From the NCBI RefSeq assembly GCF_003150835.1, contig NZ_CP029479.1, forward strand, positions 1,959,501 to 2,023,500: a DNA stretch of 64,000 bases, given 5' to 3'. Below the pieces are notes generated by a model. It saw only the letters and a program-made list of their open reading frames with translations. It was not told where the DNA came from and did no database searches. Below are positions 9,417 through 17,853 of the stretch, piece after piece. The stretch is from Phenylobacterium parvum (lineage in GTDB: Bacteria; Pseudomonadota; Alphaproteobacteria; Caulobacterales; Caulobacteraceae). The position numbers and the translations under genes were made by a program. Position 1 is the stretch's first letter; the number at the start of each line of letters is the position of its first letter.

Positions 9417-10344
9417 GACGTCCCGCATCTGGCTCATCGCCGGCCCCACGGCAAGCGGCAAGTCCGCCCTGGCCCTGCGACTGGCCCGGCTGACTGGCGG
9501 CGAGATCGTCGGGGCGGACGCCCTGCAGGTCTACCGCGGCCTGCCGGTCCTGACCGCGGCGCCGGATGCGGCCGACCTGGCGGCGGCGGCGCATCACCTG
9601 GTCGGGACAGTGGACGCCGGCGAGGCCTGGTCCACGGGGCTCTGGGTCGCCGCCGCGCGGGCGGTGATCGACGACCTCGCCGCCCGGGGGACCGACGTGA
9701 TCGTCGCCGGCGGGACGGGCCTGTACTTCGAGGCCCTGGTGAACGGGCTGGCGGACATTCCCGCCGTTCCGGCCACTGTCCGGGCCCGGACGGGAGACGA
9801 CTACGCCGCCCTGGGCGAAGCGGCCTTCCGGGAGCGGTTGGCCGGGGTCGATCCCGCCGCCGCGGCGCGGATCCTGCCGGGGGACCGGCAGCGCCTCTGC
9901 CGGGCCTGGGAGGTGTTCGCCGCCTCGGGCCGGGCGCTCAGCGACTGGCAGGCCGAGCCCGCCGGCGGCCTTCCCGCCGGAAGCTGGCGGGGCGTGCGGC
10001 TCATGCCCCCGCGGGAGGCCCTCTACCGGCGCGGAGACAACCGGTTCCTCGCCATGGTCGAAGGCGGCGCCCTGGACGAGGTGCGGGCCCTGGTCGCCCG
10101 CGGCCTGGGCCCCGCCCTGCCCGCCTGCAAGGCGGTGGGCGTGCGGCCCATCGCCAGCTTCCTGTCCGGGGAAGTCTCGCTCGACGACGCCATCGCCGCC
10201 GGCCAGAGGGAGACCCGGAACTACGTCAAGCGCCAGGAGGTCTGGCTGAGGGGCAGGATGGACGGCTGGCCGACGATTACCGACCTGGAGACTGAGGCGC
10301 AGTGGAGGTCATTTCTTGCGCTGAACCCTGACTTGACGCCCTGA
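9415..10344 (+). CDS. miaA: tRNA dimethylallyltransferase
   Basis: 309 residues, transfers a dimethylallyl group to A37 of tRNAs reading UNN codons. The P-loop GPTASGKSALALRLA, DALQVYRG, the GGTGLYFEALVNGLADIP block and the GDRQRLCRAWEV motif are all MiaA hallmarks. The start MTSRIWLIAGPT at 9415 gives the normal family length; the frame extends upstream to 9316 but that would read through serB. No good ribosome site precedes the ATG, so a leaderless or weakly led message is likely. The 3' end overlaps the candidate ilvB promoter. Confidence 0.92.
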   Translation: MTSRIWLIAGPTASGKSALALRLARLTGGEIVGADALQVYRGLPVLTAAPDAADLAAAAHHLVGTVDAGEAWSTGLWVAAARAVIDDLAARGTDVIVAGGTGLYFEALVNGLADIPAVPATVRARTGDDYAALGEAAFRERLAGVDPAAAARILPGDRQRLCRAWEVFAASGRALSDWQAEPAGGLPAGSWRGVRLMPPREALYRRGDNRFLAMVEGGALDEVRALVARGLGPALPACKAVGVRPIASFLSGEVSLDDAIAAGQRETRNYVKRQEVWLRGRMDGWPTITDLETEAQWRSFLALNPDLTP

Positions 10345-10361
10345 CAGGGGCATGGCACTAG
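10333..10361 (+). promoter_or_regulatory. Candidate housekeeping promoter for the ilvB leader
   Basis: TTGACG at 10333-10338 fits the Caulobacter sigma-73 -35 box. A CACTAG element at about 10356-10361, 17 bases downstream, could serve as -10. The -35 lies inside the last codons of miaA. The predicted start would fall just before the leader peptide at 10390. Sequence match only. Confidence 0.45.
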
Positions 10362-10389
10362 CCTTTCGACCTGTTTTTGGAGACGACAC

Positions 10390-10434
10390 ATGCGTCGCGT
10401 CCTCGTACTCGCCAGGCGGCCCGCCGCGGACTGA
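10390..10434 (+). CDS. ilvB leader peptide (branched-chain amino acid attenuation)
   Basis: A 14-codon frame reading MRRVLVLARRPAAD then TGA, preceded by TTGGAG eight bases upstream. It has a Val-Leu-Val-Leu run, the regulatory residues expected for an acetolactate synthase operon. The stop falls inside the first stem of the following hairpin (10425-10448), as in classical attenuators where ribosome position decides RNA folding. It has no homology to a functional protein; its role is to sense charged Leu and Val tRNA. Confidence 0.82.
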   Translation: MRRVLVLARRPAAD

Positions 10435-10490
10435 CACCGTCAGCCGCGACTGGTCGCACACGCCCGGGCCCCTTGAGGGCCTTTTTTGTT
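10425..10490 (+). terminator. ilvB attenuator: pause hairpin plus intrinsic terminator
   Basis: A first stem pairs CGCGG-A-CTGAC (10425-10435) with GTCAGCCGCG (10439-10448), with one bulged A, and covers the leader stop codon. It is followed by GGCCC (10467-10471), loop CTTGA, GGGCC (10477-10481) and six T (10482-10487), a textbook intrinsic terminator about 30 bases before ilvB. A short pairing GCGA (10446-10449) with TCGC (10454-10457) could be part of the alternative fold. I could not compute energies. Confidence 0.85.
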
Positions 10491-10520
10491 GCCCATGACA
10501 CCCTTCGGAAGACCCCCGAC

Positions 10521-12317
10521 ATGACCGCCCAGACCCAGACCCTGACCGCCGCCTCCGCCGAGACCCTGACGGGCGCCGAGATCGTCGTGCGCGCCCTGGT
10601 GGACCAGGGGGTGGAAGTCCTGTTCGGCTATCCCGGCGGGGCGGTCCTGCCGATCTACGACGCGCTCTTCAACGAGCCGCGCCTGCAGCACGTGCTGGTC
10701 CGCCACGAGCAGGGCGCCACCCACGCCGCCGAGGGCTACGCGCGTTCCACCGGCAAGCCGGGCGTGGTGCTTGTGACCTCGGGCCCCGGGGCCACCAACG
10801 CCGTCACGGGCATTGTGGACGCCCTGATGGACTCCATCCCCCTGGTGGTCATCACCGGCCAGGTCGCCACCCACCTGATCGGCACCGACGCCTTCCAGGA
10901 GTGCGACACCATCGGCATCACCCGGTCGATCACCAAGCACAACTACCTGGTCAAGGACCCGGCGGACCTTCCCCGTGTCATGCACGAGGCCTTCCACATC
11001 GCCACCTCCGGGCGGCCGGGCCCGGTGGTCATCGACATTCCCAAGGACGTCCAGTTCGGCAAGGCCGCCTACCAGGGGCCCGGCGAGGTCAAGCACGCCC
11101 ACAACTATCGCCCGCGGACCCAGGGCGATCCGACGCGCATCGCCGAGGCGGTGCAGTTGATCGCCGGGGCCCGGCGGCCCATCCTCTACACGGGCGGCGG
11201 GGTCATCAACGCCGGCCCCCGGGCCGCCGCCCTGCTGAGGGAATTCGCCGCCCTGACCGGCGCGCCGGTGACCTCGACCCTGATGGGCCTGGGCGCCTTC
11301 CCCGCCTCGGATGACAAGTGGCTGGGCATGCTGGGCATGCACGGCAGCTTCGAGGCCAACAACGCCATGCACGACTGCGACGTCATGGTCGCCATCGGCG
11401 CGCGCTTTGACGACCGGGTCACCGGCAAGCTCGACGCCTTCTCGCCGGGCTCGCGGAAGATCCACATCGACATCGACCCGTCCTCGATCTCCAAGAACGT
11501 GCGGGCCGATATCGGCATCGTCGGCGACGCCGCCAGCGTGCTGGAGGACATGATCGCCGCCTGGAAGGCCCGCGGCCTGTCCAACGACGCCGGGGCCCTG
11601 GCGGAATGGTGGCGGCAGATCGAGGCCTGGCGGGCGCGCAAGTCGTTCCGCTATGCGCCCTCCGCCGACAGCATCAAGCCGCAGTACGCCATCGAGCGCC
11701 TCTACGCCCTGACGCGGGACAAGGACGTCTACATCACGACCGAGGTGGGCCAGCACCAGATGTGGGCGGCCCAGTTCTTCCACTTCGAGGAGCCGAACCG
11801 CTGGATGACCTCCGGGGGTCTCGGCACCATGGGCTATGGCCTGCCCGCCGCGGTGGGCGTGCAGCTGGCCCACCCGGACAGCCTGGTCATCGACATCGGC
11901 GGCGACGCCAGCGTGCAGATGACCATGCAGGAGATGTCGACGGCCATCCAGTACGGCCTGCCGATCAAGATCTTCATCCTGAACAACGAGTGGATGGGCA
12001 TGGTGCGCCAGTGGCAGCAGCTGCTGCATGGCGAGCGCTATTCGCACTCCTACTCGGCCAGCCTGCCCGACTTCGTGAAGATGGCCGAGGCCTTTGGCTG
12101 CCTGGGCCTCCGGGCCCGGACCCCGGCCGAGCTGGATGACGCCATCCGTCAGATGATCGACTATCCCGGTCCCGTCATCTTCGACTGCTGCGTCACCAAG
12201 GAGGAGAACTGCTTCCCCATGATCCCCTCGGGCAAGGCGCACAACGACATGATCCTGGCCGAGGAGACCCGCGACCTGGGATCGATCATCGACGACGCCG
12301 GCAAGCGCCTGGTCTAG
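10521..12317 (+). CDS. ilvB: Acetolactate synthase large (catalytic) subunit
   Basis: 598 residues; condenses pyruvate with pyruvate or 2-ketobutyrate, the committed step to Val, Leu and Ile. The ThDP domain order is right: LFGYPGGAVLPIYD with catalytic Glu in RHEQGATHAAEGYAR, a central FAD-binding domain (about 195-350), and the C-terminal ThDP-binding GDASVQM...LNNEWMG motif. The ATG at 10521 lies 30 bases after the attenuator T-run. The frame is open upstream to 10377 but that would pass through the leader and terminator, so I rejected the longer form. Its regulatory subunit gene ilvN is not adjacent but at 18450. Confidence 0.96.
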   Translation: MTAQTQTLTAASAETLTGAEIVVRALVDQGVEVLFGYPGGAVLPIYDALFNEPRLQHVLVRHEQGATHAAEGYARSTGKPGVVLVTSGPGATNAVTGIVDALMDSIPLVVITGQVATHLIGTDAFQECDTIGITRSITKHNYLVKDPADLPRVMHEAFHIATSGRPGPVVIDIPKDVQFGKAAYQGPGEVKHAHNYRPRTQGDPTRIAEAVQLIAGARRPILYTGGGVINAGPRAAALLREFAALTGAPVTSTLMGLGAFPASDDKWLGMLGMHGSFEANNAMHDCDVMVAIGARFDDRVTGKLDAFSPGSRKIHIDIDPSSISKNVRADIGIVGDAASVLEDMIAAWKARGLSNDAGALAEWWRQIEAWRARKSFRYAPSADSIKPQYAIERLYALTRDKDVYITTEVGQHQMWAAQFFHFEEPNRWMTSGGLGTMGYGLPAAVGVQLAHPDSLVIDIGGDASVQMTMQEMSTAIQYGLPIKIFILNNEWMGMVRQWQQLLHGERYSHSYSASLPDFVKMAEAFGCLGLRARTPAELDDAIRQMIDYPGPVIFDCCVTKEENCFPMIPSGKAHNDMILAEETRDLGSIIDDAGKRLV

Positions 12318-12357
12318 GTCCTGAGCCGGGACGAAGGGGAGATCAGGCCGCTCGGCT

Positions 12358-12521
12358 GACCCCTCCGGTCCGCTACGCGGTTCACCTCCCCCTCGGGAGG
12401 GAATGACCCGGCAATTGCTCCCCCAAGGGGGAGCTCCGGACGAAGTCCGGTGAGGGGGTCAACGGCGACTCGGGAGACCCCCTCCGGCCCGCTGGGCGGT
12501 CCACCTCCCCCTGGGGGGAGG
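12358..12521. repeat. Three copies of a GC-rich intergenic repeat downstream of ilvB
   Basis: Copies lie at about 12358-12400 (+), 12418-12460 (-) and 12475-12521 (+). Each has the frame GACCCCCTC, a variable central dyad, then (A)CCTCCCCCT and a G run. The first and third are near-identical direct copies, and the middle one is inverted and close to the copy at 6534-6568. The inverted arrangement of neighbours would fold into large stems in RNA. This fills most of the 253-base ilvB-SRAP gap; I see no gene there. Confidence 0.65.
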
Positions 12522-12570
12522 AATTGGGGGGCTGTTTCTTCCCATCCGGGGGGCCTGCCGGCGGCAGGGG

Positions 12571-13242
12571 TCAGGAGACCCTGGGCGCCTCGACCAGGAC
12601 GAGAGAGCCCTCGGGGCCCGGGGCCGGCAGGGCGTCCAGGTCGCCACGGTCCAGCCAGGCGAGGCCCTCGGCGAGGGTGAGGATGACCGGCTGGCGGTCG
12701 TGGATGCGCGACATGTCCGTGCCCGCCGGCCGGGTGATGACGGCGAAGCTGTCGAGGCCCTGGGGCAGGTCGGCGGGGCGGGACCGGGCGCAGAGGCCGG
12801 CCAGGAAGCGGACAGGGCCGGACGCGGCGTCCGCCGGCCAGGAGACCTCCCAGCGCCGCTTGGGCTGGCCCTTCCGCCACCCCGGCGGGGCGTCGTACTC
12901 GAAGATCGAGGTCACGGGGGCGAGGCAGCGCCCCGACCGGACGGACTCCCGGAAGGCGGGGGTCGTCGCGGCGGTCTCGATGCGGGCGTTGGTGCACATC
13001 GCCTTCCAGTCTGAGGCGGGACCCCGGTGGAAACCCGGCACCAGCCACCAGCGAGCCTCCAGGCCCTCCAGGCCGGCTCCCGGGGCGGCGCGGCGCAGGA
13101 TCGGCGCCCGGTCGGTCGGCCGGAAAGGCCGGTCCGGTGGGCGGTTGGGCTCGGCGTCCCGCCAGAGGATGTCGACCCCTGCCCCCCGGAAGGCGGCGTC
13201 ATAGTCGGCGCGCCGAACCTTGAGCTGGTATTCGTTGCACAC
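12571..13242 (-). CDS. SRAP (SOS response-associated peptidase, HMCES/YedK) family protein
   Basis: 223 residues. The GTG start places Cys at position 2 (MCNEY), the catalytic and DNA-crosslinking residue exposed after Met removal. Other SRAP landmarks follow: TNARIETA, the RCLAPVTSIFEYD block with the catalytic Glu, and IHDRQPVIL with the active-site His. HMCES/YedK proteins form a thiazolidine crosslink with abasic sites in single-stranded DNA, shielding them from strand cleavage. It stands alone. No LexA box is evident in the short upstream space to the next gene. Confidence 0.93.
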   Translation of the reverse strand: MCNEYQLKVRRADYDAAFRGAGVDILWRDAEPNRPPDRPFRPTDRAPILRRAAPGAGLEGLEARWWLVPGFHRGPASDWKAMCTNARIETAATTPAFRESVRSGRCLAPVTSIFEYDAPPGWRKGQPKRRWEVSWPADAASGPVRFLAGLCARSRPADLPQGLDSFAVITRPAGTDMSRIHDRQPVILTLAEGLAWLDRGDLDALPAPGPEGSLVLVEAPRVS

Positions 13243-13251
13243 GCGCCGGGA

Positions 13252-13854
13252 TCAGGCGGAAGCGACCGGCCCGGTCAGGCGTCGCAGGCCCAGGCCCACC
13301 CGGACCCATCCGAACCCTGCGAACAGGAGGTCTATCCCGAGCAGGAGGCCCAGGATCGTCAGGCTGGACGCCGGCCATTGCAGGAGAACCACCAGGCCCA
13401 GCAGGAGGGTGGCGGCGCCCGAAGCGGCCAGCCATCCCCAGGCGTCCGTGACCTGCCGGACCTGGAAGGCCAGGGCGATGCGGACGATGCCCGAGGCGGC
13501 GAGGCCGGCGCCGAGCATCAGGGTAAGGACCCCCGCCGCCAGTGTCGGATTGCGGAGCACCAGGATTCCGCACACGAGGTAGAGGGCCCCCAACAGGACC
13601 CAGAAAGGCGCCCGTCCGGTGCCGCGCTGGCGGAACCCGTGGACGATCTCGACGAGGCCGGCGAGGCACATGGCGACACCCACCAGGGTCACGGTGGCCA
13701 GGGTGGCGAAGGCCTGGGAGCCCAGGGCGAGGACCCCGAGGACGATCAGGACCGCCCCGACTCCAATGACCCATCCCGAGGCGCCGCGAAGGGCCTCAAG
13801 CCCGCGAAGGACCCGGCCGCGAAGGGCCTCCAGGATTTCAGATTCTTCCGTCAC
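13252..13854 (-). CDS. HdeD/DUF308 family membrane protein
   Basis: 200 residues with about six membrane segments arranged as three similar helix pairs (e.g. WVIGVGAVLIVLGVLAL, FWVLLGALYLVCGILVL, WLAASGAATLLLGLVVLL), the pattern of HdeD. In E. coli HdeD is linked to acid resistance at high density; here the function is unknown. The GTG start is supported by GGGGAGGG five bases upstream. It ends ten bases before the SRAP start on the same strand, so the two may share a message. Confidence 0.85.
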   Translation of the reverse strand: MTEESEILEALRGRVLRGLEALRGASGWVIGVGAVLIVLGVLALGSQAFATLATVTLVGVAMCLAGLVEIVHGFRQRGTGRAPFWVLLGALYLVCGILVLRNPTLAAGVLTLMLGAGLAASGIVRIALAFQVRQVTDAWGWLAASGAATLLLGLVVLLQWPASSLTILGLLLGIDLLFAGFGWVRVGLGLRRLTGPVASA

Positions 13855-13935
13855 GGCGCCCTCCCCGGCCTGCTGTCCAGGGAGGCTGCGCCCCGCCCCG
13901 ACGGGGTGTCAAGGCGGGGCGGCCGGGCCGGGAGA

Positions 13936-14454
13936 TCAGGCCTTGAGCTTCATCGCCCCGAGATAGTCGCGCTTGCCGAGGGGCGCGCCCTTCTGCCGGA
14001 GGATGTCGTAGGCGGTGGCGGCGTGGAAATGCAGGTTGGGCAGGGAGAAAGACATCAGGAAACCCTCGGCCGTGAAGGGGATCTGCCCCTGGCCGATCCT
14101 GAAGACGACGTCCTTGCCTTCCAGGGCGTTGACCTCCTCCGGGGACAGGGCCTTCAGCCGGGCCAGGGCGTCTGCGACCAGGGCCTCGAGGCCGGCGTAG
14201 TCCAGCTCCTTCGGCCCCGGCGGGCCGAATTCCCCGGCCCGCGCGCCCTCGATGGCGTTGATGGAGTGATGGACGACGGAGAGGAGCTGGAAGCTGAAGG
14301 GGAACATGTCCGCGGCCAGGCGGGTGTCGACCACCTCATCCGGATTGATCCCGGCCTCCTGGCACCAGGTGCGCCCCTTGCCGATGAAGGCTGAAACGGC
14401 GCCAACGGTCTGAATCATGGAACCGACGCTGACGTCGTAGAGCGATATCGCCAT
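13936..14454 (-). CDS. DUF1993 family protein (DinB-like fold)
   Basis: 172 residues beginning MAISLYDVSV, with LPNLHFHAATAYDILR near the C-terminus, the conserved block of DUF1993. The family is predicted to adopt a four-helix DinB/YfiT-like bundle; its role is unknown. I chose the ATG at 14454 because GGAG sits eight bases upstream, rather than the in-frame ATG seven codons earlier whose codons carry that ribosome site. It is divergent from the histidine kinase gene. Confidence 0.83.
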   Translation of the reverse strand: MAISLYDVSVGSMIQTVGAVSAFIGKGRTWCQEAGINPDEVVDTRLAADMFPFSFQLLSVVHHSINAIEGARAGEFGPPGPKELDYAGLEALVADALARLKALSPEEVNALEGKDVVFRIGQGQIPFTAEGFLMSFSLPNLHFHAATAYDILRQKGAPLGKRDYLGAMKLKA

Positions 14455-14613
14455 TCCCGTTTCTCCTTCATTCACAGGCTGGTCTCGGCGGGCGGCCCGC
14501 AGGGGGCGGGTCTTCGGCCCGGAACCCGGACAAGCTTTTCTTCACGGTTGACGGGCACTCTGTCCAGACCGGACATGGGGAGCCGGTCGGATCAGGCTCC
14601 GGAAATCTAGCCG

Positions 14614-17178
14614 ATGGCGATGGTAAGCGACAGTCGGCCCTTGGGGGCAGGCGGCCAGAGCCTTGGCCGTCGCCTCTGGCGTCTGCTGTCTGAAAGTCCT
14701 GTCCAGGACGCCCTGGCGGGCTTGGCCGTCGCGGGCGCTGCAAGCCCTCACTTCGAGGGGCGCGCCCTCCTGGCCTGGCTGGGATTCGTCATCGCGAGTT
14801 CAGCGGCCGAGTGCCTGCTCATGGCCAGGGGCCGTGAAAGGCCTCTGCTGAAGGACCTCCTCGAGTTGTCCCGAAGCCTCGTCTTCACAGCGCTCGGCGC
14901 GGCCCTGATGTGGAGCGGAGAGGGGGAAGCCCCGCTCCTGGGCATCGCCATCTGGGGCGCCATGGCCTTCCGGACGCTCATCGTAGACTACCGGCGTCCC
15001 ATCCAACTCCTGATCCGTCTCGGCCCCCCCATGACCGCCGGGATCGGCAGGCAATTCTTCCTCTCCCTGGAGCACATCGCGGCCAGGTCGCCAAAGCTGA
15101 TACTGGCGGACATTTGCCTGCTTCTCTTCATCCTGGCCGCGACCCTGACGGGCTTCATGAGCCTACGCGAGCGCCGGCGGGCCTACGAGCGGGTGCTGGC
15201 CGAGAGCAGCGAGAAGACCCGCCAGGTCGAGGACGCCCACCGGGTGGCCCTGCTGGCGGAACAGCTGGTGGGCTCGGGACACTTCCGGTTCGACATCAGA
15301 ACCTTCGTGACCACCTTCTCCGCAGGCCTCTACGAACTCTATGGTTTCGACCCGTCAGAAGGCCGGCCCAGGCTGGACGTCATCCTCTCGCTCTTTGAGG
15401 AGGGCGACCAGACCCGGACCCGGGAGATGATCGCCGAGGTGGTGAACACCCGAGCGCCGGTTCGGATCGAGGCCCGTTGCCGGCTCCAGGACGGTCGCGA
15501 GAAGGTCATCCTGACCCAGACCAATCCCGAGTTCAACGAGGCCGGCGAGGTGATCGCCATCTTCGGGATCTCCATGGACGTGACCGAGGCTCGCCGGCGC
15601 GAGGCCGCCCTCGCCGACAGCGAGGCGCAGCTGCGGCTGCTGGCGGACAATGTCACCGACATCGTGATCTGGGTCAGCGCCGGCGGACGAATCCTCTACG
15701 TCTCGCCGTCGGTGGAGACCCTAGGATACACGCCTGACGAAATGGTCGGTCGGGCTTCGATCGACTTCATCCATCCGGACGATCATGGCGAGGCCACCCG
15801 CCTGCTGAACCGTGTCTTCGAGGACCGCCAGCCAGAGGCGGGTCACCGGGGCGAGTTCAGGTTCCTCAACGTCCGGGCCTCCGGCGATCCGGTCTGGCTT
15901 GAAGGCTACGCCCGGGCGATCCGGGATCCCGAAGGCAGGCCCAGGTCAGCCGTCATCAACTTCCGGGACGTGACGGTTCGTCGGGAGCTCGAGGAGGACC
16001 TGCGTCGGGCCAAGACCCGCGCGGAAGCGGCCGCGGAGGCCAAGAGCGAGTTCCTGGCGAACATGAGCCATGAGATCCGCACGCCGCTGACCGGGGTGAT
16101 CGGGTTCTCCGCGCTCCTGGCGCAGGTACCGAAGCTTCCGGATACGGCGCGAGGTTATGTCCGGAAGGTCATCAGCAGCGGCGAGGCCCTGCTGACGGTG
16201 GTCAATGACATCCTTGATTTCTCGAAGCTGGAAGCCGGACAGGTGGACCTGGACCCCGCCCCGTTCCATGTCGAGGACTTCCTTGAGGAGGTCGTCGGCC
16301 TGTTCGGGGCCCAGGCCTTGGCCAAGGGACTGCGCCTGGAAACCCGCATCGCGGAGAGGACGCCGGAGTACCTGTTCGCGGACCGCTCACGGGTCCAACA
16401 GGTGCTGTCCAACCTGCTCAGCAACGCCATCAAGTTCACGGAGACGGGGTCGATTGTGGTCCACGCCCGGTATAGCTGGGACAAGCCCGGACTGGAGATC
16501 TCGGTCACCGACACCGGGGTCGGGATCCATGAAGACCAGGTGGAGAAGCTCTTCCAGAGGTTCACCCAGGCGGACGGGTCGATCAGCCGCCAGTACGGGG
16601 GCACCGGCCTAGGGCTTTCGATCTCCCGGCAACTGACGACCCTGATGGGCGGTTCCATCTCCATCGCCTCGGCCCCGGGGGCCGGCTCAACCTTCACCTT
16701 CGACTTCCTGGCGCCGCAGGCCGATGGGCCCGCTCCGGCCGCTGTCGAGGCATCGCCCGCGAACGAAAGCGGAGAGAGCCTGAAGATCCTGGTGGTCGAT
16801 GACCTGGACGCCAACCGGGAGCTGGTGCGCGCGCTGCTGGAGGCCGTGGGGCAGGAGGTCGAGGAGGCCTCCGGCGGAGCCCAGGCCGTCTCCATGGCGG
16901 TGCGCCAGACCTACGACCTGATCCTGATGGATCTCCAGATGCCGGGCATGGACGGCTTCGCCACCACGCGGGCGATCCGGCAGCTGTCGCAGGAAAACCG
17001 GTCGACCCCCATCGTCGCCCTGTCGGCCAATGTCCTGCCCGAGCACGTCGCCGAGGCCGAGAAGGCGGGCATGAACGACCATATCGGGAAGCCCATCGTC
17101 CCGGCGCGGCTTATCGCGACCCTGAACCGCTGGGGGGGCGTGCGCGTCGGATCGGAGCCGGCCTCGGGCGACAGCTGA
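14614..17178 (+). CDS. Membrane hybrid histidine kinase with PAS domains and C-terminal receiver
   Basis: 854 residues. The N-terminal ~185 residues hold about four to five hydrophobic segments. Two PAS domains follow (about 210-330 and 340-465, the second with ISMDVTE and VINFRDVT ends). Next come HisKA with NMSHEIRTP (phospho-acceptor His486), HATPase_c (LSNAIKFTE N-box, DTGVGI, GGTGLGLSIS), and a receiver domain with phospho-acceptor Asp773 in LILMDLQMPGMDG. No cognate regulator is adjacent, so it is an orphan that probably feeds a phosphotransferase elsewhere. No ribosome site is obvious before the ATG. The signal is unknown. Confidence 0.92.
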   Translation: MAMVSDSRPLGAGGQSLGRRLWRLLSESPVQDALAGLAVAGAASPHFEGRALLAWLGFVIASSAAECLLMARGRERPLLKDLLELSRSLVFTALGAALMWSGEGEAPLLGIAIWGAMAFRTLIVDYRRPIQLLIRLGPPMTAGIGRQFFLSLEHIAARSPKLILADICLLLFILAATLTGFMSLRERRRAYERVLAESSEKTRQVEDAHRVALLAEQLVGSGHFRFDIRTFVTTFSAGLYELYGFDPSEGRPRLDVILSLFEEGDQTRTREMIAEVVNTRAPVRIEARCRLQDGREKVILTQTNPEFNEAGEVIAIFGISMDVTEARRREAALADSEAQLRLLADNVTDIVIWVSAGGRILYVSPSVETLGYTPDEMVGRASIDFIHPDDHGEATRLLNRVFEDRQPEAGHRGEFRFLNVRASGDPVWLEGYARAIRDPEGRPRSAVINFRDVTVRRELEEDLRRAKTRAEAAAEAKSEFLANMSHEIRTPLTGVIGFSALLAQVPKLPDTARGYVRKVISSGEALLTVVNDILDFSKLEAGQVDLDPAPFHVEDFLEEVVGLFGAQALAKGLRLETRIAERTPEYLFADRSRVQQVLSNLLSNAIKFTETGSIVVHARYSWDKPGLEISVTDTGVGIHEDQVEKLFQRFTQADGSISRQYGGTGLGLSISRQLTTLMGGSISIASAPGAGSTFTFDFLAPQADGPAPAAVEASPANESGESLKILVVDDLDANRELVRALLEAVGQEVEEASGGAQAVSMAVRQTYDLILMDLQMPGMDGFATTRAIRQLSQENRSTPIVALSANVLPEHVAEAEKAGMNDHIGKPIVPARLIATLNRWGGVRVGSEPASGDS

Positions 17179-17241
17179 CGAAGCGCGGCTTTCCGACGTC
17201 CCGTCTCCGTTCTAGGCTGAAAAGGTCCAGGGAGAGGCCAC

Positions 17242-17850
17242 ATGATCCGACGCCGAGACCTCCTGCTTTCGGCAGGCGCCGCCGCAGCCGCAGGCCCCGC
17301 CTTCGCCGCCGGCGCTCCCGGCGTTGTCCGGGTGCGCCTTGTCACCCGGCTTGGCGACATCCTGCTGGAGCTCAGGGGCGACAAGGCGCCCGCCACCACC
17401 GCCAACTTCCTCCGCTATGTGGATGAGAAGCGGATGGACAAGGGAACCTTCTACCGCCGGTCCGTCCCGCCGGGGGCGACCGAGTTCGATTACGGCGTCA
17501 TCCAGGGCGGCCTGCAGAACAACCCGGCCTGGGTGCTGCCCCCCGTCCGGCATGAATCCACCAGCCGGACCGGCCTGAAACACACGGACGGCGCCATCTC
17601 CATGGGCCGGCGGGCGCCTGGGTCGGCGACCTCGGACTTCTTCATCTGCGCCGGCGAGCAGGCCTACCTGGACGCCGATCCGGCCGCCAAGGGCGACAAC
17701 CTGGGCTTCGCCTGCTTCGGCTATGTGGCGGAGGGTATGGAGACGGTGCACAAGATCCTGGCCCAGCCGGTCTCGCCCACCGCAGGGGTGGGGACCATGA
17801 AGGGCGAAATGCTGCGGAATCCCCTGCCGATCACTGCGCGCCGGGCCTGA
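17242..17850 (+). CDS. Exported cyclophilin-type peptidyl-prolyl isomerase
   Basis: 202 residues with a twin-arginine-like leader (MIRRRDLLLSAGAAAAAG, cleavage near AFA-AG at about residue 25). The cyclophilin fold follows, with RLGDILLELRGDKAPATTANFLRYV, FYRR and the SDFFICAG core. Several catalytic-site positions differ from classical CypA (FxxQGGD is YGVIQGGLQNNP), so activity may be reduced. Tat export would send a pre-folded enzyme to the periplasm. AGGGAGAGG precedes the ATG. It follows the kinase gene by 63 bases. Confidence 0.88.
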   Translation: MIRRRDLLLSAGAAAAAGPAFAAGAPGVVRVRLVTRLGDILLELRGDKAPATTANFLRYVDEKRMDKGTFYRRSVPPGATEFDYGVIQGGLQNNPAWVLPPVRHESTSRTGLKHTDGAISMGRRAPGSATSDFFICAGEQAYLDADPAAKGDNLGFACFGYVAEGMETVHKILAQPVSPTAGVGTMKGEMLRNPLPITARRA

Positions 17851-17853
17851 GGT

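Noticed and set aside
9417..9461. A longer serB starting at 9461 or at internal ATGs
   Set aside because: The added residues are not like the ACT-type start of SerB, and lie over the conserved P-loop of miaA. I cannot exclude the ATG at 9428 or 9437 without mapping.
10377..10520. An N-terminal extension of ilvB in the same open frame
   Set aside because: It would translate through the attenuator, and IlvB homologues begin near MTAQTQT. The region is explained by the leader peptide and terminator.
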